Positions 30,221 to 40,971 of a stretch of DNA of 64,000 bases are shown here, piece after piece (positions within the stretch are counted from its first letter, which is position 1; the number at the start of each line of letters is the position of its first letter). Made by a program: the position numbers and the translations under genes. Location: assembly GCF_000179595.2 (NCBI RefSeq), contig NZ_JH556658.1:992609-1056608 (forward strand), given 5' to 3'. The notes beneath the pieces are model-generated. The model was not told the origin of the DNA. It did no database searches and saw only the letters and a list, made by a program, of their open reading frames with translations. Origin of the DNA: Acetivibrio cellulolyticus CD2. GTDB taxonomy: Bacteria; Bacillota; Clostridia; Acetivibrionales; Acetivibrionaceae.

Positions 30221-33088
30221 CTAAAGAACTTCCTTTAAATATCTTCCCGTATGTGACGCTTTTACCATGGCAACCTGTTCCGGCGTTCCTTCAGCAACAA
30301 CATAGCCCCCGCCGTTACCGCCTTCAGGGCCCATATCTATGATGTAATCGGCTGATTTTATAACGTCTATGTGATGCTCAATTACAAATACGGAATGGCC
30401 CATATCGACCAATCTTCCAAGGCAGTCCAACAGCTTTTGAATATCTGATAAATGAAGTCCTGTTGTAGGTTCATCCAATATATATAAATTATGCGCACCC
30501 CTCTTGATCTTGGCCAATTCATAAGCCAGCTTTACCCTTTGCGCTTCCCCGCCTGACAGAGTCGTTGAACTTTGTCCAAGACGCATATAACCAAGCCCAA
30601 GTTCATTCATAATGCCCAGTTTATGTTTTAAATAACGGTTTTCCTTAAAAAACACAAGCGCTTCTTCAACTGTCATCTCCAGGACTTCAGCAATATTCTT
30701 GCCCTTATACTTAATTTCTAGTCCCTCTTCAGAAAAACGCATACCCTTACAAACCGGACAGATTGTTTCGATATCCGCCATAAACTGAAGGCTTGTAACA
30801 ATAATACCATCACCGGCACAGTGCTCACAGCGTGTACCATTAGCATGGGTAAGGCTAAAGTCAATCTCCTTGTATCCATGGGCTACCGCCTCCGGCTCCA
30901 TCGCAAAAACTTCGCGGATCTTGTCGTATATACCAATGTAAGTTGCCGGATTGGACTTACTGTTCCTTCCGATAGGCGTCTGGTCGATATTGATGACATT
31001 ATTGAGTAATTCCGCGCCAAACATGAAATCATGCTCGCCGGATACGATTCTTGCACCGGTTTTATCTATTTTTAATTGTTTATAAAGAATTTCATTTATC
31101 ATGGAACTCTTTCCCGAACCGGAAACACCAGTAACGCAGACAAAAACTCCAAGGGGTATATCGAGATCTACATTTTTAAGGTTATTCTCTCTTGCACCCT
31201 GAATGGATAGGAATAAATCCCCAAGCTGGCGTCGTTTCTTTGGTACCGGAATTTTTGCTTTGCCGGACAGGAATTTTCCTGTAACAGAATCCGGTGAGTT
31301 CATAATATCCTCAATTTGTCCCTGTGCAACAATTTGACCGCCATGTACTCCTGGACCTGGCCCAACTTCAACCACATGGTCAGCATTCATTATTGTCTCA
31401 ATATCATGTTCGACTACGATAACCGTATTACCGTTATCACGTAACTTTTTCATCGTTTCTATGACACGGTTTGAATCTCTTGGATGAAGGCCTATGCTTG
31501 GTTCATCCATTACGTAGAGCATGCCCATTAATTCGCTGCTAATCTGTGTTGACATCTTGATTCTCTGCATTTCACCACCGGAAATGCTATCACTTCTCCG
31601 GCCTAAGTTTATGTAATGCAAACCGATGTCAATCAAAAGCTCCAAGCGAGTATTAATCTCACGGACGATAGTACTTGCCACCTCTTCAATATCAGCATCA
31701 AAACGAAGTTCTTCCAAAAATTCAAATAATTCCGGAAGCTGCATCCTGCTCAGTTCGTCAAAATTTTTGCCACCTACCGTAATTTGAAGTCGTTGAGGTT
31801 TAAGTCTTGCACCATGGCATTCAGGGCAGATTTTCTCTATCATGCACTCCTTTATAAATGTAGGTTCAAAAGCTTCTGATGTTGCTGTTTTACGGATATA
31901 TTGCTTGTACCAGTTTTCAAATTCATGTACAAAGCCTTGAAATGGCCTATTTCGCCCAACTGTCCAATTACGCTTTTGAGAGAACGGCGGCTGCAGCATC
32001 TCAACCACCTCACCTTTCGTTCCGTAAAGCAGGATTTCAACGATTTCCTTAGGCAACTCATTAAATGGTGTATCAAGGCTAAAGTTATACTTTTGAGATA
32101 AGCTATACATTATTACCGTTCTGTAACTGTCCTTACCTGAAGGATTATATATTGTATTCTTAAATGCGCCTTTGTTGATACTCTTTTCAGGTGCCACAAT
32201 CAAAAACCTTGGCTCCACCACATAAGACATACCTACACCCATACAGGTTCGACAGCTACTGGCTGGTGTATTAAACGAAAAATGAAAAGGCTGCATTTCA
32301 CATAATGAATAATGATGAGAAGGGCATGCAAACCCATCATAAAATTTTTCGTCGACACCTCCTAATACTTCCACTTTGATCATGATGTCTTCATCCAAAG
32401 TCAGCATTGCAGCTTCGATGGACTTGGTTAATTGTATATAGGAATCATTTTTTAGAGTGAATTGATCAATGACCAGTTCAATATGATATTCCCTGCTCTC
32501 ATCTAATTCCCGCTTTTGCGCCAAAGAAAATGCTTCACCGTCTACAAACAGATTCTTGAAACCTTTTTCACGCAATTGGTGAAAGGTAAAATCATAGTCC
32601 TCTCCAAATATTTTATATACTGGGGCTCTAAGTTCAATCTTTGTTCCCTCAGGAAGAGTCATGATATGCTCTGCTATTTGTGCAGCCGACAATTGTTTCA
32701 ACTTATGCCCGCATTCCGGACATTGCCCGATACCTGCCGTTGAAAATAAAAGGCGCATGTAATCGTTGATATCTGTGACAGTTCCAACTGTTGAACGAGG
32801 ATTATTATTGCTCTTTTTCTGCTCTATAGCAATAACCGGCGATAGTCCGCGTACATAATCCACCTTGGCTTTTTTGAGTTGGCTAATCCTACTCTTTGCA
32901 AAGTTTGAGATTGAATCTAAAAAACGCCGCTGACCTTCGCCATAAATAACATCAAATGCCAGAGAAGACTTACCCGAACCTGAAACTCCGGTTATGACAG
33001 TCAGCTTGTCTCTTGGAATTTCGACCGAAATATTTTTAAGGTTATTTTGTTTTGCACCTGATACTTCTATAGTTGTACGAATTGACAT
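30221..33088 (-). CDS. UvrA-family ABC ATPase (excinuclease subunit A paralog)
   Basis: A 955-residue DNA-binding ATPase with two ABC modules. Walker A motifs are GVSGSGKSS in both halves; signatures SISGGEMQR and TLSGGEAQR are present; Walker B regions are YVMDEPSIG and YILDEPTTG. Zinc-binding clusters are seen as CPECG, CPSHH...CRTC and CEHC...CPVC. The protein is longer than short class II UvrA but diverges from the housekeeping UvrA, and no uvrB is nearby. Paralogs like this often protect against DNA-binding drugs. It follows the nucleotidyltransferase gene by 75 bases in the same direction, probably one operon. Confidence 0.88.
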   Translation of the reverse strand: MSIRTTIEVSGAKQNNLKNISVEIPRDKLTVITGVSGSGKSSLAFDVIYGEGQRRFLDSISNFAKSRISQLKKAKVDYVRGLSPVIAIEQKKSNNNPRSTVGTVTDINDYMRLLFSTAGIGQCPECGHKLKQLSAAQIAEHIMTLPEGTKIELRAPVYKIFGEDYDFTFHQLREKGFKNLFVDGEAFSLAQKRELDESREYHIELVIDQFTLKNDSYIQLTKSIEAAMLTLDEDIMIKVEVLGGVDEKFYDGFACPSHHYSLCEMQPFHFSFNTPASSCRTCMGVGMSYVVEPRFLIVAPEKSINKGAFKNTIYNPSGKDSYRTVIMYSLSQKYNFSLDTPFNELPKEIVEILLYGTKGEVVEMLQPPFSQKRNWTVGRNRPFQGFVHEFENWYKQYIRKTATSEAFEPTFIKECMIEKICPECHGARLKPQRLQITVGGKNFDELSRMQLPELFEFLEELRFDADIEEVASTIVREINTRLELLIDIGLHYINLGRRSDSISGGEMQRIKMSTQISSELMGMLYVMDEPSIGLHPRDSNRVIETMKKLRDNGNTVIVVEHDIETIMNADHVVEVGPGPGVHGGQIVAQGQIEDIMNSPDSVTGKFLSGKAKIPVPKKRRQLGDLFLSIQGARENNLKNVDLDIPLGVFVCVTGVSGSGKSSMINEILYKQLKIDKTGARIVSGEHDFMFGAELLNNVINIDQTPIGRNSKSNPATYIGIYDKIREVFAMEPEAVAHGYKEIDFSLTHANGTRCEHCAGDGIIVTSLQFMADIETICPVCKGMRFSEEGLEIKYKGKNIAEVLEMTVEEALVFFKENRYLKHKLGIMNELGLGYMRLGQSSTTLSGGEAQRVKLAYELAKIKRGAHNLYILDEPTTGLHLSDIQKLLDCLGRLVDMGHSVFVIEHHIDVIKSADYIIDMGPEGGNGGGYVVAEGTPEQVAMVKASHTGRYLKEVL

Positions 33089-33163
33089 TTTGCATACTTC
33101 CTTTCTTTTTTATTAAGTAACGTTAGCAGCAAAGATTACATAAATGCTGCCCAAAAAGTTGAG

Positions 33164-34075
33164 TTAGATACTCAAAAACCCTATTTCTTCAATAGATGAA
33201 CGACTTTTCGGCGTTAACTTTATAAGCTGGGTCACCTTATCGATTACCTCTTTTTCAGCCAAATAATCCAATACATTAATAATATAATGACTTTCTGTAC
33301 CAAGCCGCTTTGCAATCATTGACACTGTTTTTATTTCCTGATCTGAGAGGTATTCAATAACCGGCTTCTTTATAAGGTCTATTTTATCTTCCAAATATGA
33401 GTCAACCTTCTGTAAGCCCTTGATCAATTCTGCTTCTGTCATTAGATGTGTCATTGGTTCCTGGTAAATAATTTTCATGATCTCTGGATTTAAATCAATT
33501 GCTTTTTGAATGGCAGTTCGGGAAGTCGGAATTCCCCTGATGCATAACTCCATGTGTGCAACTTGTTCTGCTGCTTTCAAAAAGAAATACTGAGCATACA
33601 TCAAATCCTTCCTTGCAACCATCCATTTCTCAACTTTATGCATATTAGAAATCAACTCGCAAGCAATATGCAACGCTGATATAGCCCTATCATCTTCCCC
33701 GATTTGCTTTATGTCTTCAAAAAACTCATACAGGCTCTCATCCGTTGTATACACAATTTCGCCTTTTGCCATAAAAGATTGCAAAAAAGAGCCGCCGATA
33801 GAACCTTCCATACCTCTCTTGAAGTAACTTCTCTGTACCAAATACAAATTAAAGGTAATACCCTCTTCAGTTATACTAAGGTTATCGCTCGAAAGTTTTT
33901 GATCCCGGACAACCACCGTCATATCAACATCACTTTTCTCCCAGATGACATCATAAGCAACGCTGCCACCTACTATGACAGCAATTACATTTATATCATC
34001 CTTAATCTTTTCTATGAACTGATCAATCGCTTGCTGATAGCGAAGTTTAAGCTCTGCTTGTTCCTTTTCATCCAT
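33164..34075 (-). CDS. Nucleotidyltransferase-like protein
   Basis: A 303-residue cytoplasmic protein. The polymerase-beta-type nucleotidyltransferase motif is seen as GGSVAYDVIWEKSDVDMTV (GGS and D-V-D). A helical domain similar to those of aminoglycoside nucleotidyltransferases and of Mn/HEPN partners follows, then a winged-helix-like tail (KTVSMIAKRLGTESHYIINVLDYL). It may be a small-molecule nucleotidyltransferase or a regulator. It begins the operon with the UvrA paralog and diverges from the AraC/GyrI regulator. Confidence 0.75.
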   Translation of the reverse strand: MDEKEQAELKLRYQQAIDQFIEKIKDDINVIAVIVGGSVAYDVIWEKSDVDMTVVVRDQKLSSDNLSITEEGITFNLYLVQRSYFKRGMEGSIGGSFLQSFMAKGEIVYTTDESLYEFFEDIKQIGEDDRAISALHIACELISNMHKVEKWMVARKDLMYAQYFFLKAAEQVAHMELCIRGIPTSRTAIQKAIDLNPEIMKIIYQEPMTHLMTEAELIKGLQKVDSYLEDKIDLIKKPVIEYLSDQEIKTVSMIAKRLGTESHYIINVLDYLAEKEVIDKVTQLIKLTPKSRSSIEEIGFLSI

Positions 34076-34098
34076 AAACTGCTCTCCTTCCTTTTACC

Positions 34099-34181
34099 GC
34101 AATTTTTGTCCTATACAATATAACACCCTATGTTATAATCATTATACAAGGTTAGGTTTTACCAAACAGGACAAAAATTGC
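34099..34181. promoter_or_regulatory. Divergent control region with 14-bp inverted repeat
   Basis: GCAATTTTTGTCCT (34099-34112) is exactly repeated in reverse complement at 34168-34181, 55 bases apart. Between them TATAACA (34119-34125) and TGTTATA (34131-34137) form a second, central palindrome, and TATAAT occurs on each strand. The arms lie just in front of each gene's ribosome site. It is a likely binding region for the AraC-type regulator. Confidence 0.65.
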
Positions 34182-34195
34182 TGAAGAGGCTTAAT

Positions 34196-35086
34196 ATGGA
34201 ACATTATCTTTTAAAAATCCTTAATGATACTACAGAATATATTGAATGCCATCTCTGTGACGAGTTGACTCTTGATGCCATATCGGATAACGTTAACGTA
34301 TCTAAATTCCACTTGCTGCGCATTTGGAAAGGTGCTACAGGAACCGGTCTTATGGAATATGTCAGAAGACGTCGTATCGCGACTTCCCTGTCCGATCTTT
34401 TAAGTCAGCTAAATACAGTTGATTTTATAGCGGACAAATACGGTTTTGGCTCTGAACGAACCTTTAACAGAGTCTTTAAGGAGGAGTTTAATACCACTCC
34501 GGCAAAATGGCGCAGAAATCCTGTTGCCCTAAATATACTCGACCGCTTCAATGCAGACTTTATGCAGCATGCTGGCAGTGGGTTAGTTTTTTTGAAGTCT
34601 GTAACAGTGCTACCTGCTTTTTCGATTACAGGAATTACATATGGATTGGATTTCGAAGACAATATGCTAAACCAGACAGCCAACAAATTAGGCGTCGAGT
34701 TTTTCTACCAACGTCGATTGAGCGTACTGAATCCTGTTGAAAAAGATATATATTATGGATACATGTCAGTTTCAAGCAACGATTATTCGCATACTTTTTA
34801 TCAACCGGCGATACAAGTGGATGCCTCGAGTATTATTCCATCCGGGATGAATGTAAAACATATACCTACTCATAAATATGGGGTTTTTACTTATATAGGG
34901 TTGCATCGTCCTGAAGAGATTTCATCTAAGAATCTTAAGGAGCTTGTAGACTTCATTCACAACAGTTGGATGCCAACGATAGAGTTTCGGTTAACGGAGA
35001 ATTTTTGGTTTCAATATATCAATTATGCCCGATGTAACAAGCAATATTGCGAGTGCGATTTGTATTTTCCTATTGTGTGTTTATGA
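34196..35086 (+). CDS. AraC-family regulator with GyrI-like effector domain
   Basis: A 296-residue activator. The N-terminal two-helix-turn-helix domain (about 1-105) includes LTLDAISDNVNVSKFHLLRIWK and YGFGSERTFNRVFKEEF. The C-terminal half (about 125-296) resembles GyrI-like small-molecule binding domains (FYYGYMSVS, KYGVFTYIGLH), as in multidrug-responsive regulators. ATG 34196 is preferred over the in-frame TTG at 34178 because AGAGG lies six bases ahead and the TTG sits inside the inverted repeat. It probably senses a drug and controls the divergent operon. Confidence 0.85.
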   Translation: MEHYLLKILNDTTEYIECHLCDELTLDAISDNVNVSKFHLLRIWKGATGTGLMEYVRRRRIATSLSDLLSQLNTVDFIADKYGFGSERTFNRVFKEEFNTTPAKWRRNPVALNILDRFNADFMQHAGSGLVFLKSVTVLPAFSITGITYGLDFEDNMLNQTANKLGVEFFYQRRLSVLNPVEKDIYYGYMSVSSNDYSHTFYQPAIQVDASSIIPSGMNVKHIPTHKYGVFTYIGLHRPEEISSKNLKELVDFIHNSWMPTIEFRLTENFWFQYINYARCNKQYCECDLYFPIVCL

Positions 35087-35112
35087 TGGTTTAAAGTGCC
35101 AGTTTATATATA

Positions 35113-35142
35113 GGCACTGTTTCCAGTGCCATATTTTTTAGT
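35113..35142 (+). terminator. Rho-independent terminator after the AraC gene
   Basis: GGCACTG (35113-35119) pairs with CAGTGCC (35124-35130), followed by ATATTTTTTAG. It lies 26 bases past the regulator stop. Confidence 0.85.
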
Positions 35143-35177
35143 GTATCACGGCATAAGAAATTCGGATAGTAGCACAC

Positions 35178-38100
35178 CTATTTAACCAATTGGTTCAATA
35201 TGTAAGGATCCTTTATCTTATTATCATTTGCAAAGAGTACAATCTTGGACATAATCTCTGCTGTCTTAGGGTCATCATCAATAAATGGCAGGAATAACTT
35301 GCCCCTACTCTGTGAATGTACCGGAAGTACATTAATCTGATGGCCTCCAAGTTTATGAATAACTCCACTTCCTAGATGTATGCTGTAAGTACCATTAATA
35401 CCTTTTACAATGGCGTGATTACCTTCAAAAGAAACATTGTCGATTCTAAACAAAGGTAGATTAAATTCTACTATTACCTTTCTCATCTGGACTGTAGAAT
35501 GACTTGTCTCCGGATCAACACCCCCGGCATGTGCTACACTAACTGCAAGATCAACATCCCTCATAACTTCTGAATATATAATGTCTGGAACATTTTCTAT
35601 TTCAATAGTTTTAAAAGTTTTTCTATCGGAGAATTCTACCCATTCAAGGGTCGGAGCTTCTGCTTCACTAGGGGAAAACCAATCTGCAAGTGCATATATT
35701 CTTGCAATTATATTTTCATTATAATATATCTTTTGAAGGCCCTCTTCATAATCGGCTATCCATCTCCTGCCTTTCAAACACGAAACTGTTTTGTTAGGCT
35801 GAATCTGGTTACCGGCAAACATTTTTGAAGAATGTTTATCTTTTTCTTCTTCAAGCTTAACATATAACTCTCTGAATACCTGCTTAAAAGGCTGCTTAAT
35901 TCCTCTTCCTTCTGAAACCCCTGAATAAATATATTTCTGATATTCAGTCCAACATTTTGCCTTATACATATCATATGGATGTGCAACACGAAGCATAGTT
36001 TCTGCTGGTATTGTCTTTTCTTTACCCTCATAATCAGCTAAACCACCATTGCTAACAAATCCAAATATTTTATCTTCAAAAGTACTATCCGTTACAAAAA
36101 CCAAAGCTTTGACAACAGCAGCAGCCACAGGATTCTCACATAGATTCTTTAATTCTTCAAAGCTATATACTTCCCTGTCTTCCATTGCCTGCTCAAACAT
36201 CCTCACTGTCCTTCTATACTGCTCTTTAAGCTTCTTATTCACTTCCATTATCTTAACAACATATTCATTTTTCTTTAATGCACTGGGAATTGACTTAAGT
36301 TCTTTTCCATTCTTGCATAAAACAATTTCTGTCTGACCTGTTTCACTTATGCTAAGCTTTATATTTACTCCTTCAACTTCATACCCATCAAAAAATTTAC
36401 TATAAGCCTTTACAAGTTCTGTTTCCATTGCCAATGTCAATCTTGTAACATCAGAAAAACCTGACTTTGTTGCAAGATTCTTAAGTGCCATATCTACTGC
36501 TAATGCTTCACTTGCTCTTCTCTGACCTCCAAACTGTTTGCTCTCCTTTAAGAAATTCTGAATATACTCATATCTACTTAACATATCTTTTTTATCAGTA
36601 ATTGGAACAATTCCATAACTCATAAGCAAATCCTTATTACGTTTGTCATTTATCTGCTTTTCCAAATCCTGTACTTCTATTTTTCCTAATGCAGCATCAG
36701 CATATTTTCTTGCTCTTGAATGCTTACTTCCATCGGATATATATTTTGCCCCATCATATAACTTATTGAATAAATCCTCTCCTAAAAGCTTATACGCTTC
36801 ATCAAACCAATTTACATCAAAAGCACCATTGTTTAATTCCTCTTGGGACAATGGGGTAAACTTAGCAATAACAGCTTTTTTCCTATCATCAAATTGCTCA
36901 TTCATGTGTGCCATAAAATAATAGCATCCACTCTTTAAACCTTCATATCCAAGATATTTTTCTATAATGTCAATCCATTGGGGAGCATACATAGCAGTCT
37001 CAATTAATCTATGTTCGTTTATACCTGAAGATTTGATCTTCGCTGCCAATTTATATGCATCATCGCCATCACCGGGATAACATACCTGAAGCAGATGACT
37101 CAGGCATTCTACCTTCCCGGTTCCACAAGATCCATAATAAGATTTCCTGTCAAGCTTATCTTTTCCGAGAGCCTTAAGTATCTGAACAAACCTGTCCAAT
37201 CCATATATACGCTTAATCTTACCAATACTGTTTGTAAATACAGTGGGCAAATCTCCTCTATTTAATTCAACATCCAATACCTTATTAACTATATTGTTAT
37301 AAACCTTAACTCCTGCAATATAAAACTGACTCTCCTTGTCTAATTCATCATTAACTATAAACTCCTGAAATACATTCTTTGCATAGGAAGTCAGCTTATC
37401 CTGAAATAACATTGATAAATGTTCCAACGAAGTGCTCAGTCCTATATCTTCAAAAGCTGCCTTATATACAATATCTATAGGAATTAGCTTCATAGTATAT
37501 GCTTTAATATAATCAGTAATACTCAGAAATCCACTGTTAACAGAACTTGAATAATAGGATTCATTGTGTTTGTTTTTATCATTAAACCTGAATTTATTAT
37601 CCAGCAGATAGAACAAGAAAAACTTTTCCTTAAACTCTTCCTCGTTATCACATTTTCTAATTGCATTTATTATCATCTTCATCTTCCATGATGAAACAAA
37701 TGCCTTATCTTCTGGATCAGAAATGTAATAATATCTATCATCCCTGACTTTTTTGTACCATAATGCGTCTTCCGGAAATTCCTTAATTATATATAAGATT
37801 ATCTCTTTTGCAACCGGACGAAGCTCATTATTATCATAAATACTGAGCATAATCATTAATATTGTATCAATGAAATTGTCATATCTATTTTGCCCACTAT
37901 ATTTTTTATTGGGTATTTCATAATCCGGAATACTATTTCCAAATATCATCTTTTCGTATTTACTATAAGTATCCTGATTTTCTATTTTCTCATCATTATG
38001 GCATATGGCCAGTCGAATATTATTCAAAATTTTAATATGGGATATTTCTTTCTCAAAAAAAACTTTCCACAATTCTTTAAATGGATATTTATCTTCCAAG

Positions 38101-40319
38101 GGAAGTGTATCACCATAATTAGTCATGCTTAAACCATTTCCAAGTAGACGTTCGTCTCCGTAAGCGGTTTTATACTCTAGCAAACTGTTATCATCTAAAT
38201 ATTTTACAAGTTTATTGAGAATGTCATCAATGGTCTTTTTAGGAACATTAAAATATTCATCAATCTTATTTTTATTAGCTTTCATATCAGGAATATCAAA
38301 AGACTCATGTGGGTTATAAAGACCATATCCTTCAGTATTTAATATCTTATCCCCACAGCCTTTACCTGTAATTTCATCAATCAATATCTGTTCCTTCTCA
38401 GAAGGGTCCTCTATCTTTGACGCGACATTAATCAACAGGTCAACAAAGCTTTTATTATTTTCTTTCTTACTTTCTTTATTTTTTGCTTCACTAATTAATG
38501 TAAGTCCTCCCATTCTCATTTCTTCCTTACCGGACTGAACAAGCCTTGTTGCACAAGAAATCAGCTTATCACCCTCTTGTCTTACCAACAAATTAATAAC
38601 ATTCTGCCTCATATCGCTTGTCTTATATTTCAGATACTCCTCCAGCATAATATAATGCCTGTCCTCTAGTGGGATATTCTTGATAATTTCATAAGCGTTG
38701 TTTCTAGTCATAGATTCCTTATCTGCTACAAATCTCACAAGCATATCTCTTTGAATATCAGTCTTTGGTGAATTTAGTAATATTTCAACATATAAACTCC
38801 TGTTTGAAGAATAATTACCATTAACCTCTATATTGGGTATTTGCTGGACTATATAGTCTATTAAAGAATTATCTTCAAGTGAATAGGCAGTTAAACACAT
38901 CCTGACAATCAGTTGTGTTTGGGAAATACAAACGCTATACCATGGAAAAATACAAGGTGAAAACTCCAATTTCTTTTTTTGCATGCTCTCATATATGTTC
39001 TTAAGGATTTCATAATGCCTGTAGGCTTCATCTTCATCCTTATATAAATACGTAACTGGAACTTTTAAGTAGGTTTTATTGTCCTTGTCTATGTTATTCT
39101 GCCTGTTTACTACTTTATAAGCATAGTCTTCAACACCGTCAAGATACGTGGGTATAAATGCTGCAAGCATTTCATAATCATCACTATACTTCTCTACTAC
39201 CTTTATTGCAGATCTATCGGAAAAATCTTTATACGCTAGAGCTCTATTGTAATATGACATAGTAAGGAGTTGATTTCTTGTGCCATTCTCTAGATAGCCT
39301 TCCATAACACTAATTGCTGCTTCCACATCATAAAATCCAATTGACCAAAGTCCAATTATAATCTCAATACTATCATTGCTTTCGGTAAACTCATAAGCCT
39401 TTTGCCTGTCTCTTAGTGCAAGCTTCATATTCTTTAAAATCTTGTCTGTAATTCTATCCATATTCTGAGTATCATATAAGCCTGTCCAGGTAGCAAGTGC
39501 TCTCTTAACAGCAGCAAACCTAACAAGATTATTATCAACGATAACGTCAAATATGGTCAGAAACCCTTCAGTAGTTCCACAGTCCGCATTTTCACATATA
39601 GCTTGCCTCACACCTTCCTGAAGCCTTGCTGCAAGCAAAAAATCACCTAAAAGCTTATGCAAATCCTTATCAGAACTTTTTACAATTCCACATATAATAT
39701 CAACAGTTACAACTGCTGTATTGTTATCACTCAAGATTATATCCCTAATTGCGCCTATAGCCTTTTCATCTTTATTATCTATTCTTGCTGCAATCATATC
39801 ATCAATATGGAATGCATTAAATGTATATAAGGGATTATTTTTATAATCCAACTTCTCATCAGGAAGCTTATTCAGAAGAAAATCTTCCATTGAACATCCA
39901 TAGAAATCAAATACCTTGTAATCATACAAAAGTCTGAATACATCATTAGCAAATACCCCATATTTCTTAGTCCTTACTGTTCTTCTTTCCATTCCTCTGG
40001 AATAGGGAAACTGATTAAACTTATCGATTATGTAATAAAAATCTTCATGAAATTCTTTGGGTACATACAGGTCAACAAGTTCTTGGTGATTCTTTTTCAT
40101 GTACTGGCTGGGATTATCATATCCACCTCTCTGAAATTCTCTTAAAGCTTCCTCAACCTTACCTTTACTATCATTGCTGTGCTGAAAATACTTTTCTAAA
40201 TCTTGCGCAAAAACCTTAATATCACTAGAGAGTACAGTAAGCTTTTTACCCCACAAAGCGTTAAAACTATCAACAAGCTTTCCTCTGGTATTATAATCGT
40301 ATTTCATGTTTTTCCTCAC
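35178..40319 (-). CDS. Giant DUF4132/DUF5724-type protein
   Basis: At 1713 residues this is the largest gene here. The N-terminal two thirds look alpha-helical, possibly HEAT-like repeats (many segments with LLxDFLLAARLQ or ALATWTGLYD). The C-terminal 250 residues contain the conserved block MRDVDLAVSVAHAGGVDPE, IHLGSGVIHKLGG and HSQSRGKLFLPFIDDDPKT, typical of the DUF4132/MolR-like family. No transmembrane or signal segment is seen, so it is cytoplasmic. The function of the family is not known. A small gene lies 88 bases upstream in the same direction and may be cotranscribed. Confidence 0.75.
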   Translation of the reverse strand: MRKNMKYDYNTRGKLVDSFNALWGKKLTVLSSDIKVFAQDLEKYFQHSNDSKGKVEEALREFQRGGYDNPSQYMKKNHQELVDLYVPKEFHEDFYYIIDKFNQFPYSRGMERRTVRTKKYGVFANDVFRLLYDYKVFDFYGCSMEDFLLNKLPDEKLDYKNNPLYTFNAFHIDDMIAARIDNKDEKAIGAIRDIILSDNNTAVVTVDIICGIVKSSDKDLHKLLGDFLLAARLQEGVRQAICENADCGTTEGFLTIFDVIVDNNLVRFAAVKRALATWTGLYDTQNMDRITDKILKNMKLALRDRQKAYEFTESNDSIEIIIGLWSIGFYDVEAAISVMEGYLENGTRNQLLTMSYYNRALAYKDFSDRSAIKVVEKYSDDYEMLAAFIPTYLDGVEDYAYKVVNRQNNIDKDNKTYLKVPVTYLYKDEDEAYRHYEILKNIYESMQKKKLEFSPCIFPWYSVCISQTQLIVRMCLTAYSLEDNSLIDYIVQQIPNIEVNGNYSSNRSLYVEILLNSPKTDIQRDMLVRFVADKESMTRNNAYEIIKNIPLEDRHYIMLEEYLKYKTSDMRQNVINLLVRQEGDKLISCATRLVQSGKEEMRMGGLTLISEAKNKESKKENNKSFVDLLINVASKIEDPSEKEQILIDEITGKGCGDKILNTEGYGLYNPHESFDIPDMKANKNKIDEYFNVPKKTIDDILNKLVKYLDDNSLLEYKTAYGDERLLGNGLSMTNYGDTLPLEDKYPFKELWKVFFEKEISHIKILNNIRLAICHNDEKIENQDTYSKYEKMIFGNSIPDYEIPNKKYSGQNRYDNFIDTILMIMLSIYDNNELRPVAKEIILYIIKEFPEDALWYKKVRDDRYYYISDPEDKAFVSSWKMKMIINAIRKCDNEEEFKEKFFLFYLLDNKFRFNDKNKHNESYYSSSVNSGFLSITDYIKAYTMKLIPIDIVYKAAFEDIGLSTSLEHLSMLFQDKLTSYAKNVFQEFIVNDELDKESQFYIAGVKVYNNIVNKVLDVELNRGDLPTVFTNSIGKIKRIYGLDRFVQILKALGKDKLDRKSYYGSCGTGKVECLSHLLQVCYPGDGDDAYKLAAKIKSSGINEHRLIETAMYAPQWIDIIEKYLGYEGLKSGCYYFMAHMNEQFDDRKKAVIAKFTPLSQEELNNGAFDVNWFDEAYKLLGEDLFNKLYDGAKYISDGSKHSRARKYADAALGKIEVQDLEKQINDKRNKDLLMSYGIVPITDKKDMLSRYEYIQNFLKESKQFGGQRRASEALAVDMALKNLATKSGFSDVTRLTLAMETELVKAYSKFFDGYEVEGVNIKLSISETGQTEIVLCKNGKELKSIPSALKKNEYVVKIMEVNKKLKEQYRRTVRMFEQAMEDREVYSFEELKNLCENPVAAAVVKALVFVTDSTFEDKIFGFVSNGGLADYEGKEKTIPAETMLRVAHPYDMYKAKCWTEYQKYIYSGVSEGRGIKQPFKQVFRELYVKLEEEKDKHSSKMFAGNQIQPNKTVSCLKGRRWIADYEEGLQKIYYNENIIARIYALADWFSPSEAEAPTLEWVEFSDRKTFKTIEIENVPDIIYSEVMRDVDLAVSVAHAGGVDPETSHSTVQMRKVIVEFNLPLFRIDNVSFEGNHAIVKGINGTYSIHLGSGVIHKLGGHQINVLPVHSQSRGKLFLPFIDDDPKTAEIMSKIVLFANDNKIKDPYILNQLVK

Positions 40320-40335
40320 TTTCCTTATCCCCTTG

Positions 40336-40365
40336 GTTTTCTCACCACATTCTACCGCTTAGCAT
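40336..40365. repeat. 30-bp direct repeat, copy 1
   Basis: Identical to 40402-40431. This copy lies in the spacer between the small gene and the giant gene. The copies are 36 bases apart, a CRISPR-like geometry, but there are only two. Confidence 0.7.
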
Positions 40366-40401
40366 GCGTAGAATCCAAGTTTGGATGGCGAACAACAGAA
40401 A

Positions 40402-40431
40402 GTTTTCTCACCACATTCTACCGCTTAGCAT
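40402..40431. repeat. 30-bp direct repeat, copy 2
   Basis: Identical to 40336-40365. This copy includes the last codons (encoding MLSGRMW) and stop of the gene at 40408-40827, showing that the gene end has been duplicated downstream. Confidence 0.7.
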
Positions 40432-40827
40432 TGTCATTTTAACAAAAGTTATTTCGCTATCCTCACAAAGCACTATATTATCCTCTAAGTTCTTCATCTG
40501 AACTCCATCTATAAATATTACAACTATCCCGTCTTGAAAACTCTGTTTTGCGTTGGTAACTGCCTTTTCTAAATCAGGTTTATTATCCCCGTAATTTCTC
40601 CCAAAGGATACTTTTCCACTCAAGGAACTATCCTCTATGTCATCCATGGTCAAAACCTTTATTATCTCGGAGTTTTCCTGTCTTTCCTCATAATCCTTTA
40701 TGCACAGCTTTACCGTCTCTTCTATCAATACATCTACTGTATCAGGACAGATAGGATAATCATATGTTATACTTTGTATCAAATTATTTCTTTTTGATAT
40801 TTTTTTGATGTTAATTTTTATCTTCAT
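40408..40827 (-). CDS. Small protein upstream of the DUF4132-type gene
   Basis: A 139-residue cytoplasmic protein without a family I can name. It is alpha/beta with YDYPICPDTVDVLIEETVKLC, SFGRNYGDNKPDLEKAV and a beta-rich end (VVIFIDGVQMKNLED). It precedes the giant gene by 88 bases. The conserved pairing suggests a partner, but this is context only. Confidence 0.6.
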   Translation of the reverse strand: MKIKINIKKISKRNNLIQSITYDYPICPDTVDVLIEETVKLCIKDYEERQENSEIIKVLTMDDIEDSSLSGKVSFGRNYGDNKPDLEKAVTNAKQSFQDGIVVIFIDGVQMKNLEDNIVLCEDSEITFVKMTMLSGRMW

Positions 40828-40890
40828 ATCTTACAACACCTGATTTCTTAAATATTTCTCAATATTACACAGTTTACTAAATGCACTTCA

Positions 40891-40921
40891 AAAATAGTAG
40901 CCATCCGTTTTGGATGGCTAT
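40891..40921 (-). terminator. Terminator after the coiled-coil gene
   Basis: TAGCCATCC (40898-40906) pairs with GGATGGCTA (40912-40920); on the minus strand CTATTTTTG follows. It lies 50 bases past the stop of the gene at 40972. Confidence 0.75.
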
Positions 40922-40971
40922 ATATGCATTCTGTTGTTGTGTGATCTTGGTTGATATTAACTTGGTTTAGG

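Noticed and set aside
40336..40431. Two 30-bp repeats 36 bp apart as a CRISPR array
   Set aside because: Only two copies, no cas genes nearby, and one copy is part of the coding end of a gene. A local duplication explains it better.
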